A stretch of DNA of 64,000 nt from Stenotrophomonas beteli (lineage in GTDB: Bacteria; Pseudomonadota; Gammaproteobacteria; Xanthomonadales; Xanthomonadaceae): the NCBI RefSeq assembly GCF_001431665.1, contig NZ_LLXV01000040.1, forward strand, positions 1 to 64,000, in the 5' to 3' direction. The notes below the pieces were generated by a model. It made no database searches. It was not told the DNA's origin and worked only from the letters and a program-made list of their open reading frames with translations. Below, in pieces: positions 17,552-24,654 of the stretch (positions are counted from its first letter, which is position 1; every line of letters begins with the position of its first letter). The position numbers were made by a program, and so were the translations under genes.

Positions 17552-17641
17552 TATCGGCAATCCGACAAACGGATCAACGCCGTGCACCACGGAGCCGCCG
17601 CAAGGCGGCTTCCGTGCATCTGATCCCCCGAACTGGCCGCT

Positions 17642-19006
17642 ATGACCCACGCACCGCTGATCCACCCGCTGCCGCACCCGATCGATCTGCTGGCCCTGCA
17701 GCAGCACGACCCGGCGCGCTTCCCGCTGCTGATGGAATCCACCGCCTCGGGCACCGCCCAGGGCCGCTGGAGCCTGCTGCTGGCCGCGCAGGGCGATGGC
17801 CTGCGGCTGGATGCCGACGGCCGGGTGCGCGACCAGCACGACGTGGTGCAGCCCGGCACGTTCCTGCAGGCACTGGACCGCGCCTGGCAGCATGAGCGCC
17901 TGCCGCATGACGGCAGCCACAGCCTGCCGTTCCGCGGCGGTTGGGCGCTGATGCTGGATTACGAGGTGGCCAGCCAGATCGAACCGGTGCTGCCAACGCG
18001 TGCGCGCGAGGACGGCCGCCCGACTGCGCTGGCACTGCGCTGCCCGGCAGCGGTGCTGCACGACCATCACAACGATGCCAGCTTCGTGATCGCCGAAGCC
18101 GGCGAGCAGGCGCTGCTGGATGCGCTGGTGGCGCTGGCCTCGGCCGCGCTGCCCGAGGCCGGGCAGGGCTGGCAGCCGCCGCAGTCGGTGGGCGAGGATG
18201 CGCCGCAGCGCTTCACCGATGGCGTGCGCCGGGTGATCGACTACCTGCGCGCCGGCGATGTGTTCCAGGTGAACCTGTCGCGGCGCTGGAGCGCGCAGTT
18301 CGCCGCGCCAGTCAGCCCGCAGGCGTTGTACGCGCAGCTGCGCCGCGCCAATCCGGCACCATTTGCCGGGCTGTTCAGCGCGCTTGGCCGCCACGTGGTC
18401 AGTTCCTCACCGGAGCGGCTGGTATCGGTGCATGCCGGGCATGCGCAGACCCGGCCGATTGCCGGCACGCGTCCGCGCTTCGAGGGCGACGATGATGCCG
18501 CGCGCATCCAGGAGCTGGTCGGCCACCCCAAGGAGCGTGCCGAGCACGTGATGCTGATCGACCTGGAGCGCAACGACCTGGGCCGCATCTGCCTGCCGGG
18601 CACGGTGGTGGTCGACGAACTGATGACCGTGGAAAGTTACGCCCACGTGCACCACATCGTCAGCAACGTCAGCGGCCATCTGCGCCCGGAGGTCACCCCC
18701 GGCGAGGTGATCGCCGCCACGTTCCCGGGCGGCACCATCACCGGCTGCCCCAAGGTGCGCTGCATGCAGATCATCAGCGAGCTGGAGCAGGTGCCGCGTG
18801 GTGCCTACACCGGCGCGTTCGGCTGGCTGAACCGCGATGGCGACCTGGACCTGAACATCCTGATCCGCACCGCCGAAGTGGACGGCCACGAGGTGAGCTT
18901 CCGCACCGGCGCCGGCATCGTGGTCGATTCGGACCCGGACAAGGAACTGGATGAGACCCGCGCCAAGGCCCGCGGCCTGCTGCGCGCGCTGGGCCAGCAG
19001 GGTTAG
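17642..19006 (+). CDS. pabB: Aminodeoxychorismate synthase component I
   Basis: Makes 4-amino-4-deoxychorismate from chorismate for folate synthesis. The 454-aa protein has an N-terminal anthranilate-synthase-I-like domain and a chorismate-binding domain with RPIAGTRPRF, HVMLIDLERNDLGRI and the late GAGIVVDSDPDKELDET. PIAGT is the signature that separates PabB from TrpE-type PIRGT. It is followed by mltG, tmk and holB, an order conserved in gammaproteobacteria. Confidence 0.94.
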   Translation: MTHAPLIHPLPHPIDLLALQQHDPARFPLLMESTASGTAQGRWSLLLAAQGDGLRLDADGRVRDQHDVVQPGTFLQALDRAWQHERLPHDGSHSLPFRGGWALMLDYEVASQIEPVLPTRAREDGRPTALALRCPAAVLHDHHNDASFVIAEAGEQALLDALVALASAALPEAGQGWQPPQSVGEDAPQRFTDGVRRVIDYLRAGDVFQVNLSRRWSAQFAAPVSPQALYAQLRRANPAPFAGLFSALGRHVVSSSPERLVSVHAGHAQTRPIAGTRPRFEGDDDAARIQELVGHPKERAEHVMLIDLERNDLGRICLPGTVVVDELMTVESYAHVHHIVSNVSGHLRPEVTPGEVIAATFPGGTITGCPKVRCMQIISELEQVPRGAYTGAFGWLNRDGDLDLNILIRTAEVDGHEVSFRTGAGIVVDSDPDKELDETRAKARGLLRALGQQG

Positions 19007-19016
19007 GCGTGTTCCT

Positions 19017-19043
19017 GTAGTGCCGGCCAGCGGCCGGCTCGAC
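19017..19043 (+). repeat. GTAG REP (SMAG) after pabB
   Basis: GTAGTGCCGGCC followed by GGCCGGCTCGAC, a single GTAG-headed palindrome with a GCCGGCC stem, 10 bases after the pabB stop. A second, looser palindrome of the GGTGGGTGCCGACC kind lies at about 19067. Confidence 0.8.
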
Positions 19044-19171
19044 CGGTACCGGAGGGTGCCCGTGTGCTGGTGGGTGCCGACCGTTGGCCGGTACGGGCGT
19101 GTGGCCCCGGTCATGACCCCAATCCACCGGCACGGTATCCTGCACGACGGAATCGAGTTCAGAGGTAGTCC

Positions 19172-20233
19172 ATGGCGGGAGCCAAGCGCGGGTGTCTGTT
19201 CGTGGTAACGCTGGTGGTGGTGTTGGCCGCCGTCGTGGCCGGCGCGGGCGCGTGGTTCTTCTACCAGCAGACCCGGTTCGCCGATGCCCCGATCACCCCG
19301 ACCGCCGAGAGCGTGGTCATCGCCAGTGGCGATGGCATGAACAGCGTGCTGCGCAAGCTGCGCGATGCCGGCGTTGACGAGGGCCAGGACACCCAGTGGC
19401 AGCTGCTGGCGCGCCAGCTGGATGCCGCCGGCAAGCTGAAGGTGGGCGAGTACGCGCTCAGTGGCGAGCTGACCCCGCGCGAGCTGCTGCTGCGCATGCG
19501 CGCCGGTAAGGTGCTGCAGCACCGTGTCACCATTGTCGAGGGCTGGAACATCCGCCAGCTGCGTGCCGCACTGAAGCGTGCCGAGCCGCTGCTGCACACC
19601 ACCGATACCCTGGATGACGCCGCGTTGATGCAGCGCCTCGGCTTCGGTGGGCAACACCCGGAAGGCCGCTTCCTGCCGGAGACCTACGTTTACCAGCGCG
19701 GCGACAGCGACCTGGACGTGCTCAAGCGCGCCCACGCCGCAATGGAAAAGGCGCTGGATGAAGCCTGGGAAAGCCGCGCGCCGGACCTGCCGATCAACAC
19801 GCCCTACGAACTGCTGACGCTGGCCTCGATCATCGAGAAGGAGACCGCGCTGGCCAGCGAGCGGCCGCAGATTGCCGGGGTGTTCATGCGCCGCCTGAAG
19901 ATCGGCATGCGCCTGCAGACCGACCCGACCGTGATCTACGGCCTCGGTGCGGCGTATGACGGCAACATCCGCCGTCGCGACCTGACTACCGATACGCCGT
20001 ACAACACCTATACCCGTGCCGGCCTGACCCCGACCCCGATCGCCATGCCCAGCCGCGATGCGCTGATGGCGGCCGCACAGCCCGCACCGGGCGACGCGCT
20101 GTACTTCGTCGCCGTCGGCGATGGCAGTGGCGCGCACGTGTTCTCGCCCAGCCTGGACCAGCACAACGCCGCCGTAGCCCGCTACCTGCAGCAGCTGCGC
20201 CAGCAACGTACCCAGGAGACCCCGGCGCAATGA
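19172..20233 (+). CDS. mltG: Endolytic murein transglycosylase MltG
   Basis: Inner-membrane lytic transglycosylase that cuts nascent peptidoglycan strands, 353 aa. One N-terminal TM helix (FVVTLVVVLAAVVAGAGAWFF, about residues 10-30), a LysM-like part with VVIASGDGMNSVLRKL, and the YceG domain with the catalytic Glu in ASIIEKETALASERP. The late QTDPTVIYGLG and NTYTRAGLTPTPIAMPS are also conserved. It overlaps tmk by four bases. Confidence 0.95.
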   Translation: MAGAKRGCLFVVTLVVVLAAVVAGAGAWFFYQQTRFADAPITPTAESVVIASGDGMNSVLRKLRDAGVDEGQDTQWQLLARQLDAAGKLKVGEYALSGELTPRELLLRMRAGKVLQHRVTIVEGWNIRQLRAALKRAEPLLHTTDTLDDAALMQRLGFGGQHPEGRFLPETYVYQRGDSDLDVLKRAHAAMEKALDEAWESRAPDLPINTPYELLTLASIIEKETALASERPQIAGVFMRRLKIGMRLQTDPTVIYGLGAAYDGNIRRRDLTTDTPYNTYTRAGLTPTPIAMPSRDALMAAAQPAPGDALYFVAVGDGSGAHVFSPSLDQHNAAVARYLQQLRQQRTQETPAQ

Positions 20234-20895
20234 GTCCCGCGCTGCTTCGCCACCCGCGTTTCGTCAGCCTGGAAGGCGGCGAGGGCGCGGGCAAGACCAC
20301 CGCCATCAATGCCATCCGCGACTGCCTGCGCAGCCACGGCCATGAGGTGGTGCTGACCCGCGAACCGGGCGGTACGCCGCTGGCCGAGCGCATCCGCGGC
20401 CTGGTGCTGAAGCCCGATGCCGAGATCGCTGCCGAACCGCTCAGCGCCGAGGCCGAGCTGCTGCTGGTGTTTGCCGCACGCGCGCAGCATGTGCGCCAGG
20501 TGATCCAGCCAGCACTGCAGCGCGGCGCCTACGTGCTGAGCGATCGCTTCACCGATTCCAGCTACGCCTACCAGGGCGGTGGCCGTGGCCTGGATCCGCA
20601 GTGGATTGCCGACCTGGAGCGCCGCGCGGTCGGCCTGCTGCCGGGCCTGACCCTGCTGCTGGATGTGGATGTGGCGGTGGGTCGCGCCCGCGCGAATGGC
20701 CGTGACCTGTGGCCGGACCGCATCGAGAGCGAGCAGGACGATTTCTTCCAGCGGGTGCGCGAAGTGTTCCGCAGCCGCGCACAGCAGGATCCGCAGCGCT
20801 TCGCCGTGATCGACGCCGGCCAGGTGCAGGAACGCGTGGCCGCCGATGTGGTCGCACGTATCGAGCGCTGGCGGCAGGACGGGGAGGGCGCATGA
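20230..20895 (+). CDS. tmk: Thymidylate kinase
   Basis: Phosphorylates dTMP to dTDP. The 221-aa protein carries the P-loop SLEGGEGAGKTTAINAI, the substrate motif LTREPGGTPLAERIR, DRFTDSSYAYQGGGR and a LID region with DRIESEQDDFFQRV. It overlaps mltG (ATGA) upstream and holB (ATGA) downstream, so the three are translationally coupled. Confidence 0.97.
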   Translation: MSPALLRHPRFVSLEGGEGAGKTTAINAIRDCLRSHGHEVVLTREPGGTPLAERIRGLVLKPDAEIAAEPLSAEAELLLVFAARAQHVRQVIQPALQRGAYVLSDRFTDSSYAYQGGGRGLDPQWIADLERRAVGLLPGLTLLLDVDVAVGRARANGRDLWPDRIESEQDDFFQRVREVFRSRAQQDPQRFAVIDAGQVQERVAADVVARIERWRQDGEGA

Positions 20896-21848
20896 GCACG
20901 TTTTCGCCGTGGCAGCAGCGTGCCTTCGACCAGACCGTGGCCGCGCTCGACGCCGGTCGCCTCGGCCATGGCCTGCTGATCTGCGGCCCGGCCGGGCTGG
21001 GCAAGCGCGAGGTGGCCCTGGCGCTGGCCGACCACGTGCTGGCCCGCGGTGATGCTGCCCATGCCACGCGCACGCGCCAGCTGATCGCTGCCGGTACCCA
21101 CCCGGACCTGCAGCTGGTGAGCTTCATTCCGAACAAGAGCGGCGACAAGCTGCGCACCGAGATCGTCATCGAGCAGGTGCGCGAGATCACCGACACGCTG
21201 GCGCTGACCCCGCAATACGGCGTGGCGCAGGTGGTGATCGTCGATCCGGCCGATGCGATCAACCGCTCGGCCGCCAACGCGCTGCTGAAAACCCTGGAAG
21301 AGCCGCAGCCCGGCCGCTACCTGTGGCTGATCAGCAGCGACCCGGCACGCCTGCCGCAGACCATCCGCAGCCGTTGCCAACGCCTGGAATTCAAGCTGCC
21401 GCCGCAGCACGAAGCACTGGCCTGGCTGCAGCAGCAGGGCCACAGCGAAGCATCGGCGCGCGAAGCACTGGAGGCCGCGCGCGGCCATCCCGGCCAGGCC
21501 GACAACTGGCTGCGCGAAGACGGCCTGAGCCTGCGCCGCGAAGTCGGTCGAGATCTGGAACAGCTGGCCGCCGGCAAGACCGGCGCGGTGGAGCTGGCGC
21601 AGAAGTGGTGCGGTGATGACAACGCGGCGCTGCGCCTGCGCTTCGCTGCCGACCTGGCGCTGGCCCAGGCCAGCACCGATGCCTTGACCACGCCGGAGCG
21701 ATTGCACAAGCTTGCAGCCTGGTTCGATGCGGCCAACCGCACCCGCGACCTGCTGCGCACCACGGTGCGTGCAGACCTTGCGGTGGTCGAGTTGCTGCTG
21801 GCCTGGAACAAGGTGAACGAGCGGCCTGCCGCAAGGGGAAATCGATGA
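20892..21848 (+). CDS. holB: DNA polymerase III delta' subunit
   Basis: Clamp-loader subunit partnering DnaX, 318 aa from the ATG at 20892. An ATPase-like fold with GPAGLGKREVALALA, a reduced zinc region compared with DnaX, VDPADAINRSAANALLKTLEEP, and the SRC-type IRSRCQRLEF. The first part of the open frame (from 20709) overlaps tmk and has no homology. It overlaps both tmk and pilZ by four bases, as in other gammaproteobacteria. Confidence 0.95.
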   Translation: MSTFSPWQQRAFDQTVAALDAGRLGHGLLICGPAGLGKREVALALADHVLARGDAAHATRTRQLIAAGTHPDLQLVSFIPNKSGDKLRTEIVIEQVREITDTLALTPQYGVAQVVIVDPADAINRSAANALLKTLEEPQPGRYLWLISSDPARLPQTIRSRCQRLEFKLPPQHEALAWLQQQGHSEASAREALEAARGHPGQADNWLREDGLSLRREVGRDLEQLAAGKTGAVELAQKWCGDDNAALRLRFAADLALAQASTDALTTPERLHKLAAWFDAANRTRDLLRTTVRADLAVVELLLAWNKVNERPAARGNR

Positions 21849-22198
21849 GTGCCAGCAACGCCCGCCAGGGCATCCTGTCCCTGGCTGTGAAGGACAAAGC
21901 CGCGCTGTACAGCGCGTACATGCCGTTCGTGAAAAACGGCGGCATCTTCGTGCCCACGCCCAAGCGCTACTTCCTGGGCGACGAGGTGTTCCTGCTGCTG
22001 ACCCTGCCCGATTCCAGCGAGCGCCTGCCGGTGGCCGGCAAGGTGATCTGGGTGACCCCGGCCGGCGCGCAGGGCAACCGCACCGCCGGCATCGGCGTGC
22101 AGCTGGCCGACGGTGCCGAAGGCGAGAGCGTGCGCCACAAGATCGAGACCCTGCTGGCCGGCCTGACCGGTTCGGACAAGCCGACCCATACGATGTGA
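21845..22198 (+). CDS. pilZ: Type IV pilus PilZ protein
   Basis: A 117-aa single-domain PilZ protein needed for type IV pilus biogenesis. The sequence GILSLAVKDKAALYSAYMPF then NGGIFVPTPKRYFLGDEVFLLL matches true PilZ. The RxxxR and (D/N)xSxxG c-di-GMP motifs are absent, as known for this subfamily, which signals through FimX and PilB rather than by binding c-di-GMP. It overlaps holB by four bases. Pilus motors pilT and pilU are found further on at 48.8-51.1 kb. Confidence 0.95.
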   Translation: MSASNARQGILSLAVKDKAALYSAYMPFVKNGGIFVPTPKRYFLGDEVFLLLTLPDSSERLPVAGKVIWVTPAGAQGNRTAGIGVQLADGAEGESVRHKIETLLAGLTGSDKPTHTM

Positions 22199-22280
22199 GG
22201 TAGCGCCGGGTCATGCCCGGCTGCGTGCCCCGAAACGCCGTGAACACGCTGTTCTGTAGAGCCGAGCCATGCTCGGCTGC
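22199..22280 (+). repeat. Tandem direct GTAG REPs (SMAG)
   Basis: Two copies in the same orientation: 22199-22224 (GGTAGCGCCGGGTCATGCCCGGCTGC) split around TCAT, and 22255-22280 with stem AGCCGAGC/GCTCGGCT. Both are followed by a similar spacer, GTGCCCCGAAACGCCGTGAACACG and GCACCCCGAAAACACCCGTG, so the whole unit appears duplicated, not just the palindrome. Confidence 0.85.
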
Positions 22281-22320
22281 GCACCCCGAAAACACCCGTG
22301 AACACGAATGTGAAAAACTG

Positions 22321-22348
22321 TTGACGGCCTCTGAAAAGCCCCTATAAT
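22321..22348 (+). promoter_or_regulatory. Near-consensus sigma-70 promoter of tRNA-Val
   Basis: TTGACG at 22321-22326 and a perfect TATAAT at 22343-22348 with a 16-base spacer. Transcription would begin near 22355, about 14 bases before the tRNA. A GC-rich stretch (GAGCGGC) follows the -10, as in stringent-control discriminators. Confidence 0.9.
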
Positions 22349-22368
22349 GAGCGGCTCAGCAACACACC

Positions 22369-22443
22369 GGGCGGTTAGCTCAGCGGTAGAGCATTGCCTT
22401 CACACGGCAAGGGTCACAGGTTCGATCCCTGTACCGCCCACCA
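22369..22443 (+). tRNA. valX: tRNA-Val (CAC anticodon)
   Basis: The 75-nt sequence starts GGGCGGTTAGCTCAGCGGTAGAGC and ends in an encoded CCA at 22441-22443. The acceptor stem GGGCGGT pairs with ACCGCCC. The anticodon loop is TTCACAC, giving anticodon CAC for GUG codons, and the T-arm is CACAGGTTCGATCCCTGT with pairing ends. The symbol is generic. Confidence 0.96.
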
Positions 22444-22459
22444 TGTTGCAGAACGAAAG

Positions 22460-22485
22460 AAGCCTCCAGCAATGGGGGCTTTTTT
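22460..22485 (+). terminator. Terminator of tRNA-Val
   Basis: AAGCCTCC pairs with GGGGGCTT (one G-T pair) around AGCAAT, followed by six T. A standard intrinsic terminator shortly after the tRNA. Confidence 0.85.
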
Positions 22486-22528
22486 GTTGCCTGCCATCCG
22501 GCAGGATCAGCCGGAAACGCACATCGTT

Positions 22529-23092
22529 TCAGCCGTGTCCGTCCAGCAGCTCGCGCGCGATCATCGCCGTGCCATCCAGCAGGTCGTGGCCGCTGCCGGC
22601 CTGCACCACCACCGCCAGCAGACTACGGCCCACCTGGGCATTGCCGCTGGTCAGCTCCATTTCGCCTTCAAAGCACAGATCGGCCAACCATTCATGGGCC
22701 TGTTGCAGCCCGCGCTTGCGGACGCGGCGGAACTCCGCGAGCAGCTTCGCCTGGCCGGCCTCCTGCTCACCATCGGCCAGCAGGCCGATGGCACCGCCGT
22801 GTGCCGCCCGCCAGAGGGCAGGCAGCGGGCGACCGTTGGCGTCCACCACGTCCGCCGACAACTGGGCGCAGTACATTTCGTAGCGTTTGCCCGCTGTGCT
22901 GCGGGGCACGATGCCGGCCTCGGCGAGCAGGCGTTCGGCTTCGTCCAGCTGGCTGAATTTCAAGCGCAGCAGCGCGGCGCGGCTCAGCTGTTGTGCCAGC
23001 GCCTGCTGGTTGGCGGCGAACCAGACGTTCCAGCCCACGGTTGCGCGTCCCTCCAGGGCGGCCTTGAAGTACTCCAGGTGTTCGGCGTCCAT
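22529..23092 (-). CDS. Unrecognised 187-aa cytoplasmic protein
   Basis: A 187-aa protein with no signal peptide or membrane segment. It begins MDAEHLEYFKAALEGRATVG and contains many short amphipathic helices (QALAQQLSRAALLRLKFSQL, DEAERLLAEAG). I do not recognise a family. The predicted all-helical character and the repeated Ala/Leu spacing recall TPR-like or SEL1-like folds, but no repeat is clear. It is convergent with the tRNA-Val terminator and sits 52 bases downstream of the next minus-strand gene. Confidence 0.6.
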   Translation of the reverse strand: MDAEHLEYFKAALEGRATVGWNVWFAANQQALAQQLSRAALLRLKFSQLDEAERLLAEAGIVPRSTAGKRYEMYCAQLSADVVDANGRPLPALWRAAHGGAIGLLADGEQEAGQAKLLAEFRRVRKRGLQQAHEWLADLCFEGEMELTSGNAQVGRSLLAVVVQAGSGHDLLDGTAMIARELLDGHG

Positions 23093-23144
23093 TGCGGCCT
23101 CCAGTGTTCCCTGCGCGATTGTAGCGGGGGCGCATCCGGGCCGG

Positions 23145-23552
23145 TCAGGCGTCGCCGCCGGAGAGGCAGTGATGTGCCTGGCGCACCAGCTGCCGCGCGG
23201 CCACGATCAGCCCGTCGGTATGGAAAGCGCCCAACTGCTGGTCCGGGCCGCCTTCGTTGCGCGCCCGGTCGGCCGCCTGCAGCAGATCGAGCAATGCGCC
23301 GAGCCCGGACATCGAGCGGCGGAGCGAGGCGTGATTGCTGGCACACAGGGTGAGGCTGCCGCACGGCTGTCCGTCATCGCCGTCGGCATGGTTGATGGCA
23401 TTGAGGCAGGTGAAGAACGTGGGCGACTGCGCAGGCAGGCTCTGCTCGTTCAGGGCGCACTCGATCTCGCGTGCGAGATCGTCGGGCATGTTGGCGGCGA
23501 TGTCGCCTATCAGAGCGTGCAGGCGGGGATGGACGGCGGTGCGGTTGGTCAT
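23145..23552 (-). CDS. Unrecognised 135-aa protein behind a structured leader
   Basis: A 135-aa protein starting MTNRTAVHPRLHALIGDIAA at the ATG at 23552. No signal peptide or TM. It has an acidic helical first third (MPDDLAREIECALNEQ), several Cys/His (FTCLNAINHADGDDGQPCG, LTLCASNH) and a Leu-rich middle (GLGALLDLLQAADRAR). I do not recognise the family. The open frame continues upstream to 23804 through a strongly structured element and is not protein-like there. The long inverted repeat at 23609-23771 would lie in its 5' leader. Confidence 0.55.
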   Translation of the reverse strand: MTNRTAVHPRLHALIGDIAANMPDDLAREIECALNEQSLPAQSPTFFTCLNAINHADGDDGQPCGSLTLCASNHASLRRSMSGLGALLDLLQAADRARNEGGPDQQLGAFHTDGLIVAARQLVRQAHHCLSGGDA

Positions 23553-24018
23553 GGCGGAACCCTCACTGGCGTGGAGCCCCCTTCCCGAGTGAAGGGGGCG
23601 GACGGTGCGGGTTGGCGTACCAAGGCAAACGAACTTCCACCGAGAAGAAGGCCTGGCGGATCTGTCGATCCCCACGCACCGGCCGCCATTGAAGGCAATC
23701 GGTGCATTCTCTCTGCTGCGGCGTGAACCGCAACGGTGGAAGTTTGTTCGTTTATTCGAGACGCCAATCCCGACCCAGGCGCTTTGCCTCGGCGGGGCCA
23801 TCATCGAACTGCCCTGACTGACAAGTCAGTAAGGAAAGTTGCATTGAAACGGCGACAACGCGGGCATCTCCAGTTCTGTGCGCCACTGCCGCCCTCGCGT
23901 GTGCGCAGGGGCAAGCCGGACAGTGTCGATCTGCGCACGTGACGTGACTCGCTGACCCGGCAGGGGCAAAAACGTCAGCGTGCGGTGGTTCACCCTCCCG
24001 AAGGAGGGTGCAATGGGG
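23553..24018. other. 466-base gene-free stretch
   Basis: No credible gene was found. The stretch holds a GC hairpin close to the downstream gene start (23577-23601, GCCCCCTTCCC/GAAGGGGGC), the branched long inverted repeat at 23609-23771, a small perfect palindrome ACTGACAAGTCAGT at 23817-23830, and a GC hairpin CACCCTCC/GGAGGGTG at 23991-24010 just after the immunity-gene stop. Open frames here run across the palindromes and lack ribosome sites. Confidence 0.7.
23609..23771 (-). promoter_or_regulatory. Long branched inverted repeat, candidate structured RNA leader
   Basis: Arms of 34 and 38 bases (23609-23642 and 23734-23771) are complementary along three blocks: GGG(A)TTGGCGT, AAACG and AACTTCCACCG. 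The 91-base interior contains three further hairpins: GGATC/GATCC at 23658-23671, GCACCG/CGGTGC at 23676-23705 enclosing GCC/GGC, and GCGG/CCGC at 23718-23731. The layout is a closed outer stem with a multi-branch interior, about 57 bases upstream of the ATG at 23552 on the minus strand. It could be a cis-regulatory RNA or a mobile palindromic element; sequence alone cannot decide. Confidence 0.6.
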
Positions 24019-24654
24019 TCACAAGTTGAACGTTGCTTTCTCCGCCATCAGGTGTGCAAACGATGCGTACCAATCGATATCAACACGGCTGTAGAGGTGC
24101 GCATCGCACTCATTCAGTGCTGTGGAGTGATGGGTGTCGAGCAGGATGAAGTCATCGCCCATCTGCGGCGTGCCGCTGACCTGTATGGCGCGGTCCAGGT
24201 GGTACTCGAACGCCTCTACCACCGGATCCACGACCAATTCGCGACGGATCTGCACGATCTCCTCGTTGTCCTGCCCGAACGGGCGGATCAATTCGACGGG
24301 CAACAGGATGTCGATGAAGCGTCCTGGCATCGCGAAACCGTTGCTGACCTTCAGGAAATCGCGATAGCTCTTTGGCAATCTGACACCCAGGCGCTTTTCA
24401 GCATCAACGATGGCCTGTTCGCTGGCGCCGGGCACGCCACACCAATCGAGGGTTCCCGTCAGCGCGCGCCGGGCTACATCCGCCAAAGGACTGTCCGGGT
24501 ACCACTCGGCGAACGGTTGCATGCCCATGTCAATTTCTGGCGCGGCGAGCCGTTCTTCCAGCGTGGAAAGCGCTTGTTGACTGAGCCGGGTGAGAAGATC
24601 GAGCCAATCATCTGCACTGGCGGGAACGCGAGGGTGTTCTCTCTGTGTACTCAT
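24019..24654 (-). CDS. SMI1/KNR4 (SUKH) immunity-type protein
   Basis: A 211-aa cytosolic protein with a SUKH domain, GVPGASEQAIVDAEKRLGVR then LPKSYRDFLKVSNGF, followed by a conserved acidic ILLPVELIRPF and FILLDTH region. SUKH proteins are the commonest immunity proteins against bacterial nuclease toxins. Its ATG overlaps the stop of the nuclease gene upstream by four bases (24651-24654, ATGA), so toxin and antidote would be made from one mRNA. No signal peptide, as expected for a cytosolic inhibitor. Confidence 0.88.
   Translation of the reverse strand: MSTQREHPRVPASADDWLDLLTRLSQQALSTLEERLAAPEIDMGMQPFAEWYPDSPLADVARRALTGTLDWCGVPGASEQAIVDAEKRLGVRLPKSYRDFLKVSNGFAMPGRFIDILLPVELIRPFGQDNEEIVQIRRELVVDPVVEAFEYHLDRAIQVSGTPQMGDDFILLDTHHSTALNECDAHLYSRVDIDWYASFAHLMAEKATFNL

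Noticed and set aside
20709-20891. N-terminal extension of holB
   Set aside because: It overlaps tmk in another frame and is Arg/Ala/Gly-rich shadow sequence.
23605-23942. Small ORFs across the 23.6-23.9 kb gap
   Set aside because: They run through the palindromes, lack ribosome sites and give Arg-rich products without homology.
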